Assembly (NCBI GenBank): GCA_012964275.1
Contig: DTUG01000055.1
Span: forward strand, 1-17,290
Source of the DNA: Fidelibacterota bacterium
GTDB taxonomy: Bacteria; Fidelibacterota; Marinisomatia; Marinisomatales; UBA1611
Reading direction: 5' to 3'
DNA length: 17,290 nucleotides
The position numbers and the translations under genes are program-made. Shown piece after piece: positions 1 to 7,154 of this stretch. The notes below the pieces were generated by a model. That model made no database searches and had not been told where the DNA came from. It saw nothing but the letters and a program-made list of their open reading frames with translations. Position 1 is the stretch's first letter; each line of letters begins with the position of its first letter.

Positions 1-216
1 AATGCTCATGGGCTCGCCATAAACAATGCCGGAAGGAATCAGGTGAAGTTTGTAGGTGTTGCCGTCAACGATAACAGTGTGACCGGCATTGTTGCCACCG
101 TGAAATCTGACAACGTAGTCGGCTTCACCCGCAAAGAAATCGGTGATCTTCCCTTTGCCTTCATCGCCCCATTGGGCACCAACGATAGCAGTAATCTTAG
201 AAGGCTTTAAGGACAC
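1..216 (-). CDS. purA: Adenylosuccinate synthetase, N-terminal part (runs off left edge)
   Basis: The 72 codons present encode the N-terminus of adenylosuccinate synthetase, which joins IMP and aspartate using GTP in the first committed step of AMP synthesis in the cytoplasm. The GTP-binding loop GAQWGDEGKGKI at about residues 13-24 is diagnostic, and is followed by the IMP-site segment FHGGNNAGHT and then LHLIPSGI, all in the family's usual order. The only plausible start is a GTG at 216-214, because an in-frame TAG lies two codons upstream; no strong Shine-Dalgarno is visible before it. The remaining roughly 350 residues lie outside the window. It is the last minus-strand gene seen and is separated from its upstream neighbour by 126 bp, so it may have its own promoter. 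Identity is very secure; the start is less so. Confidence 0.95.
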   Translation of the reverse strand, partial: MSLKPSKITAIVGAQWGDEGKGKITDFFAGEADYVVRFHGGNNAGHTVIVDGNTYKLHLIPSGIVYGEPMSI

Positions 217-342
217 AGCCTATTGGTGAAGGTTTAGAACAGATATGTTGAAAATCACAGAATTAAAATAAATATAAAGATAGAGATTACTGACCACCCA
301 CTATCATTTAAAATGCTATTCAGCTTATTTTTTGTTTGCGAT

Positions 343-531
343 TTATTTTGATCGTTTTGCTTTGTGCTTCGCCCATTCTAAAAGGCGTTTGAATGGCGGG
401 AAGTAATCCGCAAGGATGATAAGACCCGGGATGCCAAAGATCCACCCCTGGAATATAGGAATTAATCCACCGATCATTCCGATGATGACCAGAATAATAC
501 CAATAGTAATCCGGATAGTGTGCTTCACCAT
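343..531 (-). CDS. Small PGPGW-like two-helix membrane protein
   Basis: A 62-residue protein with two hydrophobic segments (about residues 7-25 and 28-42), joined by a short turn containing Gln-Gly-Trp, and a basic, aromatic amphipathic tail rich in Lys and Arg. This layout resembles the PGPGW family of small inner-membrane proteins, whose turn is Pro-Gly-Pro-Gly-Trp and whose tail reads like FPPFKRLLEWA. Here the motif is degenerate (IFQGW), so assignment to the family is an inference. No biochemical role is established for the family. A GAGG sits about 13 nt upstream of the ATG, somewhat far for a ribosome binding site. The gene lies in the same orientation as, and 73 bp downstream of, the S58 peptidase gene, so it may be the last gene of that operon or independent. 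Confidence 0.6.
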   Translation of the reverse strand: MVKHTIRITIGIILVIIGMIGGLIPIFQGWIFGIPGLIILADYFPPFKRLLEWAKHKAKRSK

Positions 532-604
532 AGATATTTGGTATCCTCATGGTCAACATCACCACATGGGTATCCGGAGCAAATTTCATCCATGATAAAT
601 CAAC

Positions 605-1762
605 TCAACGATTATACTTTTTCATAGTTGCTTTCAGGCGATCATGGGGTAGGGCATAAGCAATATTCCCATTGATCCCAACCATTGTCTCTGCTGCCAG
701 TAACGCGTTTATAATTGCTTCTTCCGTTGCTTGAACAGTAGCCTCAAAGAGCGGTGAAATCAGCCAGTTCGGTAGCATTTCTACTTCGACTTTTCCTTCA
801 GCAAAAGCAACACTTGAGTTAGCAGTGGAAAAAGCGATAAAAATATCACCAGATCCATCGTGGGCGTATCCACCCACTTTGCCGATGCCCATGGGAACAC
901 GCCTTGCCAGACGCTTCAATTGATGAGCTACCAGGGGTGCATCTGTGGCTACAATAACGATAATCGAACCGTCACTATCGTGATTCTGTTCGTAACTGTC
1001 TCTGGGCATAAGATCTGTAATTTCCCGGCCAACCGGAACACCAGCAATGGTCAGGCTTTTACGGTCACCGTAGTTAGCCTGAACCAGAACACCCAGAGTG
1101 TAATTCTGATCTTGAATTGCGATCACTCGCGAGGATGAACCAATCCCGCCCTTAAACTTGTGACAAACCATCCCCGTACCGCCACCAACATTTCCTTCCG
1201 GCACTGAACCGCCTTTAGCATTCCGGATAGCCTCATGGGCGTGCTTTTCTTTTACATGGAATCCATTGATATCATTCAATAAACCATCCCAGGTTTCCGC
1301 CACGACAGGTAATGACCACCAATAACCGCTGGCATCAGCAGATCCTTGGCTAACTCGCCAGGAAATTACCGCATCTCGGACGATTCCCACACTGTGGGTA
1401 TTTGTTATCATGATTGGCCCCTCTAGAAATCCAGATTCTTCCACCCAAGTTGTACCAGTCATTTCACCGTTTCCATTCAAGGAATACCACCCCGCAAATG
1501 ATGGATCATCTAAACTCTTGTCGCCGCGGGGTAAAATAGCTGTGACCCCAGTACGTATGGGGCCTTTCCCTTGAATCAATTTACCCTTACCAGAAATAAC
1601 TGTACTATGACCCACCAGCACTCCTTTTACATCTGTGATTGCGTTATATTTTCCAGGTGTTCCATTAAATGGAATACCCAAATCTCTGGCTCGATCTTTA
1701 GCCATAACTGCGCTTCCATGGTATATTAAAATAATAATGGCCGGAATAATCAATTTTTTCAT
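605..1762 (-). CDS. Exported S58 (P1/DmpA-BapA) family aminopeptidase
   Basis: This 385-residue protein belongs to the self-processing N-terminal-nucleophile hydrolases of MEROPS family S58 (L-aminopeptidase/D-esterase DmpA, beta-aminopeptidase BapA). A signal peptide is visible: basic MKKL, a long Ile/Leu core, then AVMA, which suggests periplasmic location. The mature N-terminus begins RARDLGIPFNGTPGKYN, typical of the family. The autocleavage site is KGGIGSSSR at about residues 204-212: the precursor is cut before the first Ser of that run, which becomes the N-terminal nucleophile of the beta chain. GNVGGGTGM just before it and ATDAPL later are also family hallmarks. The start at 1762 is chosen because AGGAGG lies 6 nt upstream; a TTG two codons further up is unlikely. 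It is 10 nt from the BKACE stop, so cotranscribed. Members act on N-terminal L-, D- or beta-amino acids, so the exact substrate is open. Confidence 0.9.
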   Translation of the reverse strand: MKKLIIPAIIILIYHGSAVMAKDRARDLGIPFNGTPGKYNAITDVKGVLVGHSTVISGKGKLIQGKGPIRTGVTAILPRGDKSLDDPSFAGWYSLNGNGEMTGTTWVEESGFLEGPIMITNTHSVGIVRDAVISWRVSQGSADASGYWWSLPVVAETWDGLLNDINGFHVKEKHAHEAIRNAKGGSVPEGNVGGGTGMVCHKFKGGIGSSSRVIAIQDQNYTLGVLVQANYGDRKSLTIAGVPVGREITDLMPRDSYEQNHDSDGSIIVIVATDAPLVAHQLKRLARRVPMGIGKVGGYAHDGSGDIFIAFSTANSSVAFAEGKVEVEMLPNWLISPLFEATVQATEEAIINALLAAETMVGINGNIAYALPHDRLKATMKKYNR

Positions 1763-1768
1763 AGTCAA

Positions 1769-1774
1769 CCTCCT
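1769..1774 (-). promoter_or_regulatory. Shine-Dalgarno AGGAGG that fixes the S58 peptidase start
   Basis: A full AGGAGG hexamer lies 6 nt upstream of the ATG at 1762 and decides this start over the in-frame TTG at 1768. It overlaps the TAG stop codon of the upstream BKACE gene (1775-1773), so ribosomes finishing that gene would sit on it, consistent with coupled translation. Confidence 0.75.
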
Positions 1775-2609
1775 ATTTAGATAACATTGGAAGAGACAGA
1801 AGCTCCCGCGCTTCCTTTGCTGTGGCTACTTTTCGCCCGTGTTCTTTACATAACCGGGATACACGAGCTACTAACTCAGCATTACTGGTTGCCAGCCGTT
1901 CCTTATTATAACGAATATTGTCTTCCAGACCCGTGCGGCAATTTCCTTTCAATTCTAGGGACCATTTATTGATATCAAGTTGACTTTTACCAATTCCAGC
2001 AGCTGTCCATGTTGCGTCTGGCATGAGGGATTTCAATTGTTTTACCTGAAATTCGAGTATGTCTTTTTTTGCGGGCAGGGCATTCTTCAATCCAAATACA
2101 AACTGTACATGCAACGGCGTTTTTAACAAACCAGCCTTGGCCATATCCATTGCGGTATAGAGCATTGCCAGATCAAAAACCTCTACCTCAGGTTTAATTC
2201 CATAGTTTAACATGGTTTCCGCAAGTTCGTGCACAAAATCAGGCGGGTTTTCATAAACCGTTGTCGGAAAATTCACTGATCCTGTTGCTAATGAGGCCAT
2301 GTCGGGTTTCAGGCTAAGCATACCGCTACGCTCTGATTTCTTTCTACCACGCCCGCCAGTGGAAAACTGGATAATCATGTCAGAGCAATGCTTTCGAATA
2401 CCTGCTTTAACGCGGGAAAACTTTTCAGGGTCTGAAGATGGATTTTCATTTTTATCACGAACATGGATATGTACTAATGCTGCCCCAGCCTCGTAGGCTT
2501 CGTGGGCAGATTCCACCTGCTCTTCAACGGTGATTGGTACAGCAGGATTATCTTTTTTACGCGGGACAGAGCCAGTGATTGCTACACTGATGATGCAAGG
2601 TTTAGTCAA
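1773..2609 (-). CDS. Beta-keto acid cleavage enzyme (BKACE, DUF849/Kce family)
   Basis: A 278-residue TIM-barrel enzyme of the BKACE family. Members use acetyl-CoA and a zinc ion to cleave a 3-oxo acid, giving acetoacetate and a new acyl-CoA. Family marks visible in order: AITG near residue 10, the zinc ligands His47 and His49 in VHIHVRD, FSTGG (82-86), PEVEVFD (140-146), AAGIG (203-207), and Arg225 plus the zinc ligand Glu229 and Asp230 in CRTGLEDNI. Full length matches the family. The start is a TTG at 2609: an in-frame TGA lies two codons upstream and a GGGGG tract lies about 10 nt before the TTG. It overlaps the aminotransferase stop by 8 nt. As I recall, lysine-fermentation Kce has a Glu two residues after AITG that helps bind the substrate amino group; here that place is Val15, which suggests a different substrate. 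Confidence 0.9.
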   Translation of the reverse strand: MTKPCIISVAITGSVPRKKDNPAVPITVEEQVESAHEAYEAGAALVHIHVRDKNENPSSDPEKFSRVKAGIRKHCSDMIIQFSTGGRGRKKSERSGMLSLKPDMASLATGSVNFPTTVYENPPDFVHELAETMLNYGIKPEVEVFDLAMLYTAMDMAKAGLLKTPLHVQFVFGLKNALPAKKDILEFQVKQLKSLMPDATWTAAGIGKSQLDINKWSLELKGNCRTGLEDNIRYNKERLATSNAELVARVSRLCKEHGRKVATAKEARELLSLPMLSK

Positions 2610-3876
2610 GATTCATTTCCCCCAATACCTGATCGATAATTTCAAGGGCAATGTCAATATCAGTTTGCTCTACAATCAAAGGAGGTGCCAAACGAATGGC
2701 GCTTTTTCCACACCTGAGAACGAGTAAGCCCTTTTTAAAACAAGACTGTTCAAACAGATGAGCAAGATTTGGTGAAAGTTTATTGTCCTCTGAAAATTCG
2801 ATTGCCTGCATTAGTCCAATTCCACGGGCATCGCTAATAATCCTATATCTTTTTTGCAGTTTATGTAATCTATGATGTAGATATTCTCCCGTAATCTCGG
2901 CGTTTTTCATTAAACCATTTTCAATAAGGTCTATAGTGGCTATTGCCGCAGCGCATGAAACCGGATTACCGCCAAATGTACTCCCATGGCTCCCTGGCGG
3001 CCAGGTCATCACGTTCTCTTTTGCTATAATGGAACCGATCGGCATCCCAGAGCCCAATCCTTTTGCAAGCGTGATGATATCAGGAACCACATCCCAGTTC
3101 TCGATTGCGAAATATTTTCCTGTACGCCCGTTACCGGATTGCACTTCATCATCAACCATCATAATACCGAATTCATCACAAAAGGAACGGATCTGTTTTA
3201 AAAAGTCAGAAGGAGGTACGATATATCCACCCTCGCCCTGAATAGGTTCAACAAAAATAGCCGCGATGGTTTCTGGGTTAACTCCTTTTTTCTTCAGGTA
3301 GTTTTGGATCATCTTCTTGGAAGATCCATAAGGGAGATGATGGACCCCAGGCAGGAAAGGTTCAAACCCTTTGCGTTGTACAGACTTTGAGTAGGTCAAA
3401 CTCAGGGCTCCGTATGTGCGGCCATGGAATGCCCCATCAAAGGCAATGATATATTTCCGTTTGGTGTGGAAGCGCGCTAGTTTGATTGCTCCTTCATTGG
3501 ATTCTGTGCCAGAATTACTTAAAAATACTTTCCACGAACCATCTCCTGGAGCAAGTTCCTGGAGCTTTTTACATAAGTCCGAATAACCAGCATAGTAAAA
3601 GTCCGTACCGCAAATATGAAGCAGGTTTTCAGCCTGTATTTGAATAGCTTTTACAATCTTTGGATGACAATGTCCAGTAGTTGCAACAGCAATCCCGGCC
3701 ATAAAATCCAGAAACCTGTTCCCATCTTCATCTTCTATCATCATTCCTTCCGCACGCTTGACAGTGAGCGGATATTCTTTGATTAGGGAAGGGGATGTTA
3801 CGTCCAGATCGTCTTTGATCAATCTTTGGGCATTTGGACCAGGTAAAGATGTCGAAATGATAGGAACATTACTCAT
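2602..3876 (-). CDS. Class III PLP aminotransferase (4-aminobutyrate/ornithine type)
   Basis: A 424-residue fold-type I aminotransferase of class III, which moves a terminal (omega) amino group, usually to 2-oxoglutarate, in the cytoplasm. Visible landmarks: SNSGTES (120-126) and FDGAFHGRTYG (146-156) for cofactor binding, DDEVQ (242-246) with the pyridine-nitrogen Asp and the stacking residue, and Lys272 in LAKGLGSG as the Schiff-base lysine. The N-terminal PGPNAQRLI and GIAVATTGHCHP segments recall the archaeal-type 4-aminobutyrate and ornithine aminotransferases. The start is the ATG at 3876, inside the last codons of the aldehyde dehydrogenase (ATGAGTAA overlap, 8 nt). An in-frame upstream extension to 3984 is only the other frame of that gene. 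Pairing with a semialdehyde-type dehydrogenase suggests a diamino or omega-amino acid substrate; the exact one cannot be read from the sequence. Confidence 0.9.
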   Translation of the reverse strand: MSNVPIISTSLPGPNAQRLIKDDLDVTSPSLIKEYPLTVKRAEGMMIEDEDGNRFLDFMAGIAVATTGHCHPKIVKAIQIQAENLLHICGTDFYYAGYSDLCKKLQELAPGDGSWKVFLSNSGTESNEGAIKLARFHTKRKYIIAFDGAFHGRTYGALSLTYSKSVQRKGFEPFLPGVHHLPYGSSKKMIQNYLKKKGVNPETIAAIFVEPIQGEGGYIVPPSDFLKQIRSFCDEFGIMMVDDEVQSGNGRTGKYFAIENWDVVPDIITLAKGLGSGMPIGSIIAKENVMTWPPGSHGSTFGGNPVSCAAAIATIDLIENGLMKNAEITGEYLHHRLHKLQKRYRIISDARGIGLMQAIEFSEDNKLSPNLAHLFEQSCFKKGLLVLRCGKSAIRLAPPLIVEQTDIDIALEIIDQVLGEMNLD

Positions 3877-5464
3877 TATAGCCGGCGGTCTCCATGATGG
3901 TTCTGCTTTGCTCCCGCATGAACTGGGTAACATAATAAGGCCCGCAGCATCCCTTGCCGGTCGAACCGCTGGATTGCCATCCACAAAAGGGTTGAACCCC
4001 CGGCCAGGCGCCTGTGGTGGCTCCGCTTCTGCGGTTCACATAAGTTACACCGGCACGTATGGAATTGAAGAATGTGTTTATTTCCTTTTCATTATTACTG
4101 AATAAGCCAGCTGTTAATCCGTATTCAGTATCATTCGCAAGCGCCAGTGCCTCCTGCAGTCCTTGTACGGATTGAACATAGAGGATGGGACAGAATAATT
4201 CGTTTTTTACAAGATGATGATCCTCGGGGAGATCTGTGATAATGGCAGGCTCCACAAAGTATCCTTTTTCAAATTCAGACCCTGTACAGACATTTCCACC
4301 ATAAATGACCCGGCCATCCATCTTTGCCGATTCTATATAGGATTGATAAGCAATATAGGCTTGCATATTTACCAACGGACCGAGAAATATTTCTTTAGCT
4401 GTTGGATCTCCAATCAAAATAGCCCTTGTTTTTTTAACCAGAATGTCCATGAATTCTGTAAATACATTTTTGTCAATGTAGGCTCGCGAGCAGGCACTGC
4501 ATTTTTGTCCTCCAAGGCCAAAGGATGAACGCATAATACCCTCTGCTGCGGCTTCAAGATCCGCATTCCCGGTTACAATGGCCGGGTTTTTCCCACCCAT
4601 TTCTATAATACAGGGTTTCGGAAAAATCTTTGAAAAACGATGGTATAGATTCATCCCTATATCCTTTGATCCGGTAAATACGAGACCATCCATAGCTGGA
4701 TTGGATACAAGCGCCTCCCCAACCACAGATCCTGCACCATTGACCAAATTGAATACACCCTTAGGGATACCTGCATCCACGAATATCTGATTGAGAAGAG
4801 TGCCTGTCCAGGGGGCATCACTGGATGGTTTATATACCACTGTATTTCCAGCAACCAAAGCTCCCGCTGCCATACCGGCTGACAAGGCCAATGGAAAATT
4901 GAATGGTGCAATCACACCCCATACCCCAAATGGCAGCAAGTGTGCTTTTACGTTTTCATTGGGGGCAAGCCGACCCATTTGTTGTACAAAGCCATTATTT
5001 TCCGCCATAATCTGGCAGTAGTATCGAATGAGATCTGCTGATTCTTCAGTATCGCCCATGGCTTCGAGACGGTTTTTGCCAACTTCAAGGCTCATGACCG
5101 CAGATAGATAGTATCTACGTTCGCGAATGATTTCAGCAGCTTTTAACAACAACTCACACCGCTTTTCCCAGCCGATTAAGTTCCAGGAAACAAATGCATC
5201 CTGTGCGGCTTGAATAGCCGTATCGGTCTGTAGCTTAGAAGCTTGAGAAAATTTCCCTAAAATTAGTGAATGATCTGTAGGACAATATTTCTCTAAACTT
5301 GATTCGCTTTCTAATTTTTCACCATTGACCCAGTTCTGGTGGTCATTCCCAGTTTCGTTTTTCACTTTAGTTAATGCAAGATCAAACTGCTGGTGAAACT
5401 CTTTCAGATGATCAGCATCCATTGTGGAATAAGTAACCTTAAATGATTCTACGTCTTTATTCAT
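3869..5464 (-). CDS. Aldehyde dehydrogenase, glutamate-semialdehyde/P5C dehydrogenase type
   Basis: A 531-residue NAD(P)-dependent aldehyde dehydrogenase that oxidises an aldehyde to a carboxylate. The active-site stretch GGQKCSACSR (catalytic Cys322) and the C-terminal block NRRSGATTGAWPGVQPFCGW...STGKGCCGPYYV are typical of 1-pyrroline-5-carboxylate (glutamate semialdehyde) dehydrogenases rather than general aldehyde dehydrogenases. Other landmarks are APFNFPLAL (186-194), the cofactor Lys in VVYKPSSDAPW (209-219), FTGSKDIG (263-270) and the general base Glu288 in EMGGKNP. The long N-terminal extension before the catalytic core is also usual in this subgroup. The ATG at 5464 has no clear Shine-Dalgarno; a Met at residue 15 is the alternative. 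It lies 44 nt after the symporter stop and overlaps the aminotransferase start. It probably oxidises the semialdehyde made by that enzyme. Confidence 0.88.
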   Translation of the reverse strand: MNKDVESFKVTYSTMDADHLKEFHQQFDLALTKVKNETGNDHQNWVNGEKLESESSLEKYCPTDHSLILGKFSQASKLQTDTAIQAAQDAFVSWNLIGWEKRCELLLKAAEIIRERRYYLSAVMSLEVGKNRLEAMGDTEESADLIRYYCQIMAENNGFVQQMGRLAPNENVKAHLLPFGVWGVIAPFNFPLALSAGMAAGALVAGNTVVYKPSSDAPWTGTLLNQIFVDAGIPKGVFNLVNGAGSVVGEALVSNPAMDGLVFTGSKDIGMNLYHRFSKIFPKPCIIEMGGKNPAIVTGNADLEAAAEGIMRSSFGLGGQKCSACSRAYIDKNVFTEFMDILVKKTRAILIGDPTAKEIFLGPLVNMQAYIAYQSYIESAKMDGRVIYGGNVCTGSEFEKGYFVEPAIITDLPEDHHLVKNELFCPILYVQSVQGLQEALALANDTEYGLTAGLFSNNEKEINTFFNSIRAGVTYVNRRSGATTGAWPGVQPFCGWQSSGSTGKGCCGPYYVTQFMREQSRTIMETAGYNE

Positions 5465-5508
5465 AATTCTATTAAATGGTTTAGATAGAATGCTGAATAA
5501 ATTACATA

Positions 5509-6933
5509 TTACACATGAAGCTTTGACATACTTTCAATAATGCTATCTGATACACGACCACCAAATTGATTTCCTAATATAAGCCCAGCAACACTGGCAG
5601 GCAATGCGATCAGGATTGCTGATAGAGGAGGCGCACCAGGAAGAAATTGAATTATAATGTAGGTTGTTATCCCGAATAGAAATGCGCATATGCCGGCGGT
5701 TGTGTTGGCTTGTTTCCACCAGATACCCGCAATGGTCGGAACAAATAGCCCAGCGCACAATATACCGATCGCGGATGAATAAAAAATAGTAATAAGAGCA
5801 GGAGGGTTGAATGCGAAGGCCATTGCCAGTAGACCAACGAACCACGTGCTGTATACCCTGATTCGGCTCTTTACTCTTTCTTCAAGATTTGGAAGGAAAT
5901 AGCCGATGAGGTCATGAGCCACTGCTGAACTGCAGGCCAGCAACAAAGCATCAGTTGTGGACATAACCGCTGCAATGACTGCAGCGACTGCGAGTCCCCT
6001 AACTATGGGTGGAAAACTAGATTCAATCACTCTTAAAAAAACCATATCAGCATCATCAAGGCCAGGGAAAAGAATTTTTCCCATGGGAACTATGATCAAT
6101 AAGGAAGACAGGATCATAACACTGTATAATAAAATGGCAACATTCAAAGAGAGCTTCGCAGAATAACTGTCTTTAGATGAATATACCCGCATAACAATAT
6201 GCGGCACGACCGATATGGCTGCCGCCCAGATCACAAATGACCCAATGTAACTTGTGATCGATTGTTGTTTCAATAATCCTAGATCTGATGAGCGATCTGT
6301 TGCTTCGATTAATGGGGCAACAGTTAGATCGTTGTTAAGGGTCAAATAGAAAGCTGTTCCTAAAACGATTATAATCATGAGTGCGCCCTGAAACATATCT
6401 GTCCAAGTGACAGCAAGCATACCACCAAAAGAAACATAAATTATAAAAACAACTGTAAATAGAATAACTCCCTGATGATACGGAAAACCCAATAGACTTT
6501 CTGCCGTGATCCCGGCTGCTTTTAACTGGGCAATTATGTAAATAGTAAAGCTAAATAAAATAATAACAGGGACACCGATGCGTATGATTGGATGTGGAAA
6601 ACGAAAGGCTAAAAAGTCTGTAATAGTGTATTTGCCAAAATTCCGCAAAGGATTGGCTACAAGAATAGATGCCAATGGGAACCCAATCACTGCTCCAGAG
6701 AAAAGAGCAAGAGCAAAAGGAATACCATTGCTGTAAGCAAGCCCCATGACCCCGATAATAGAACCGCCACTGGCCAGTGCAGCCATAATTGCCAACGCGT
6801 TCATACTGATTCCTATGCGTCGACCACCCACCCAATAGTCATCATCAGAAACTAACGCGCGTTTGGAAACAATTAAACCAATGAACATGCAGGCCAACAG
6901 ATAAATAGCTAGAATAATACGTTCTAAGGTCAT
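5509..6933 (-). CDS. Sodium/solute symporter (SSS family), second in operon
   Basis: A 474-residue inner-membrane protein with about 13 hydrophobic segments, of the sodium:solute symporter family (PutP/PanF/ActP/vSGLT relatives). Hallmarks: the N-terminal DDYWVGGRRIG motif after helix 1, GGMLAVTWTDMFQG in the middle, and AVMSTTDALLLACSS, whose Ser/Thr pair corresponds to the sodium site of vSGLT. The late IAGIWWKQANTTAGI is also standard. The ATG at 6933 is chosen because its ATGA overlaps the stop of the small upstream membrane gene and its protein starts at the usual MTLERIILAIYLL; the open frame can be read 27 codons further, but that part overlaps the small gene. The substrate cannot be read from the sequence; position in an amino acid catabolic operon suggests an amino acid, peptide or organic acid. 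Confidence 0.9.
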   Translation of the reverse strand: MTLERIILAIYLLACMFIGLIVSKRALVSDDDYWVGGRRIGISMNALAIMAALASGGSIIGVMGLAYSNGIPFALALFSGAVIGFPLASILVANPLRNFGKYTITDFLAFRFPHPIIRIGVPVIILFSFTIYIIAQLKAAGITAESLLGFPYHQGVILFTVVFIIYVSFGGMLAVTWTDMFQGALMIIIVLGTAFYLTLNNDLTVAPLIEATDRSSDLGLLKQQSITSYIGSFVIWAAAISVVPHIVMRVYSSKDSYSAKLSLNVAILLYSVMILSSLLIIVPMGKILFPGLDDADMVFLRVIESSFPPIVRGLAVAAVIAAVMSTTDALLLACSSAVAHDLIGYFLPNLEERVKSRIRVYSTWFVGLLAMAFAFNPPALITIFYSSAIGILCAGLFVPTIAGIWWKQANTTAGICAFLFGITTYIIIQFLPGAPPLSAILIALPASVAGLILGNQFGGRVSDSIIESMSKLHV

Positions 6934-7151
6934 CTGTCCGAATTGCTTTTGTCTGATAAGAATATCCATAAAGCTATTAGGGGAGAGATAACCATAAATA
7001 TGGCCAGTAGCCATCCGGTGGCAGACAGACCCCAGAATATTTTATCAGACCAGAACGGAAGAAATGCAACAATAGCGTAAACCAGGTTTCCTATCAGAAA
7101 AAAAGATTCTTTTTTCTTCAAATGAAAAAACTGATTATACATTGATGGCAT
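6930..7151 (-). CDS. Small two-helix membrane protein coupled to a symporter
   Basis: A 73-residue protein with two clear membrane segments (about residues 18-32 and 42-63), a Lys-rich N-terminus with KKKE, and a polar tail. It starts 3 nt after the TGA of the first symporter and ends in an ATGA overlap with the second, so both junctions point to coupled translation. Small two-helix proteins encoded directly before SSS symporters are known (YhdT/DUF997 before PanF; the DUF4212 small subunit), and this is probably an analogue, but I do not recognise the exact family. An ATG three codons in (7142) is an alternative start; neither has a strong Shine-Dalgarno, which fits reinitiation. Conservation of position rather than sequence is the main support. 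Confidence 0.65.
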   Translation of the reverse strand: MPSMYNQFFHLKKKESFFLIGNLVYAIVAFLPFWSDKIFWGLSATGWLLAIFMVISPLIALWIFLSDKSNSDR

Positions 7152-7154
7152 TAT

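Noticed and set aside
320..589. An 89-residue minus-strand open frame overlapping the PGPGW-like gene.
   Set aside because: It is the other frame of the small membrane protein; its composition (many Tyr, His, Trp) is not protein-like, and the 343-531 frame has sensible membrane segments.
3877..3984. An N-terminal extension of the aminotransferase.
   Set aside because: The extension is the overlapping frame of the aldehyde dehydrogenase C-terminus and has no resemblance to aminotransferases.
6934..7014. An N-terminal extension of the second symporter.
   Set aside because: It overlaps the small membrane gene in another frame; the ATGA junction and normal SSS N-terminus favour 6933.
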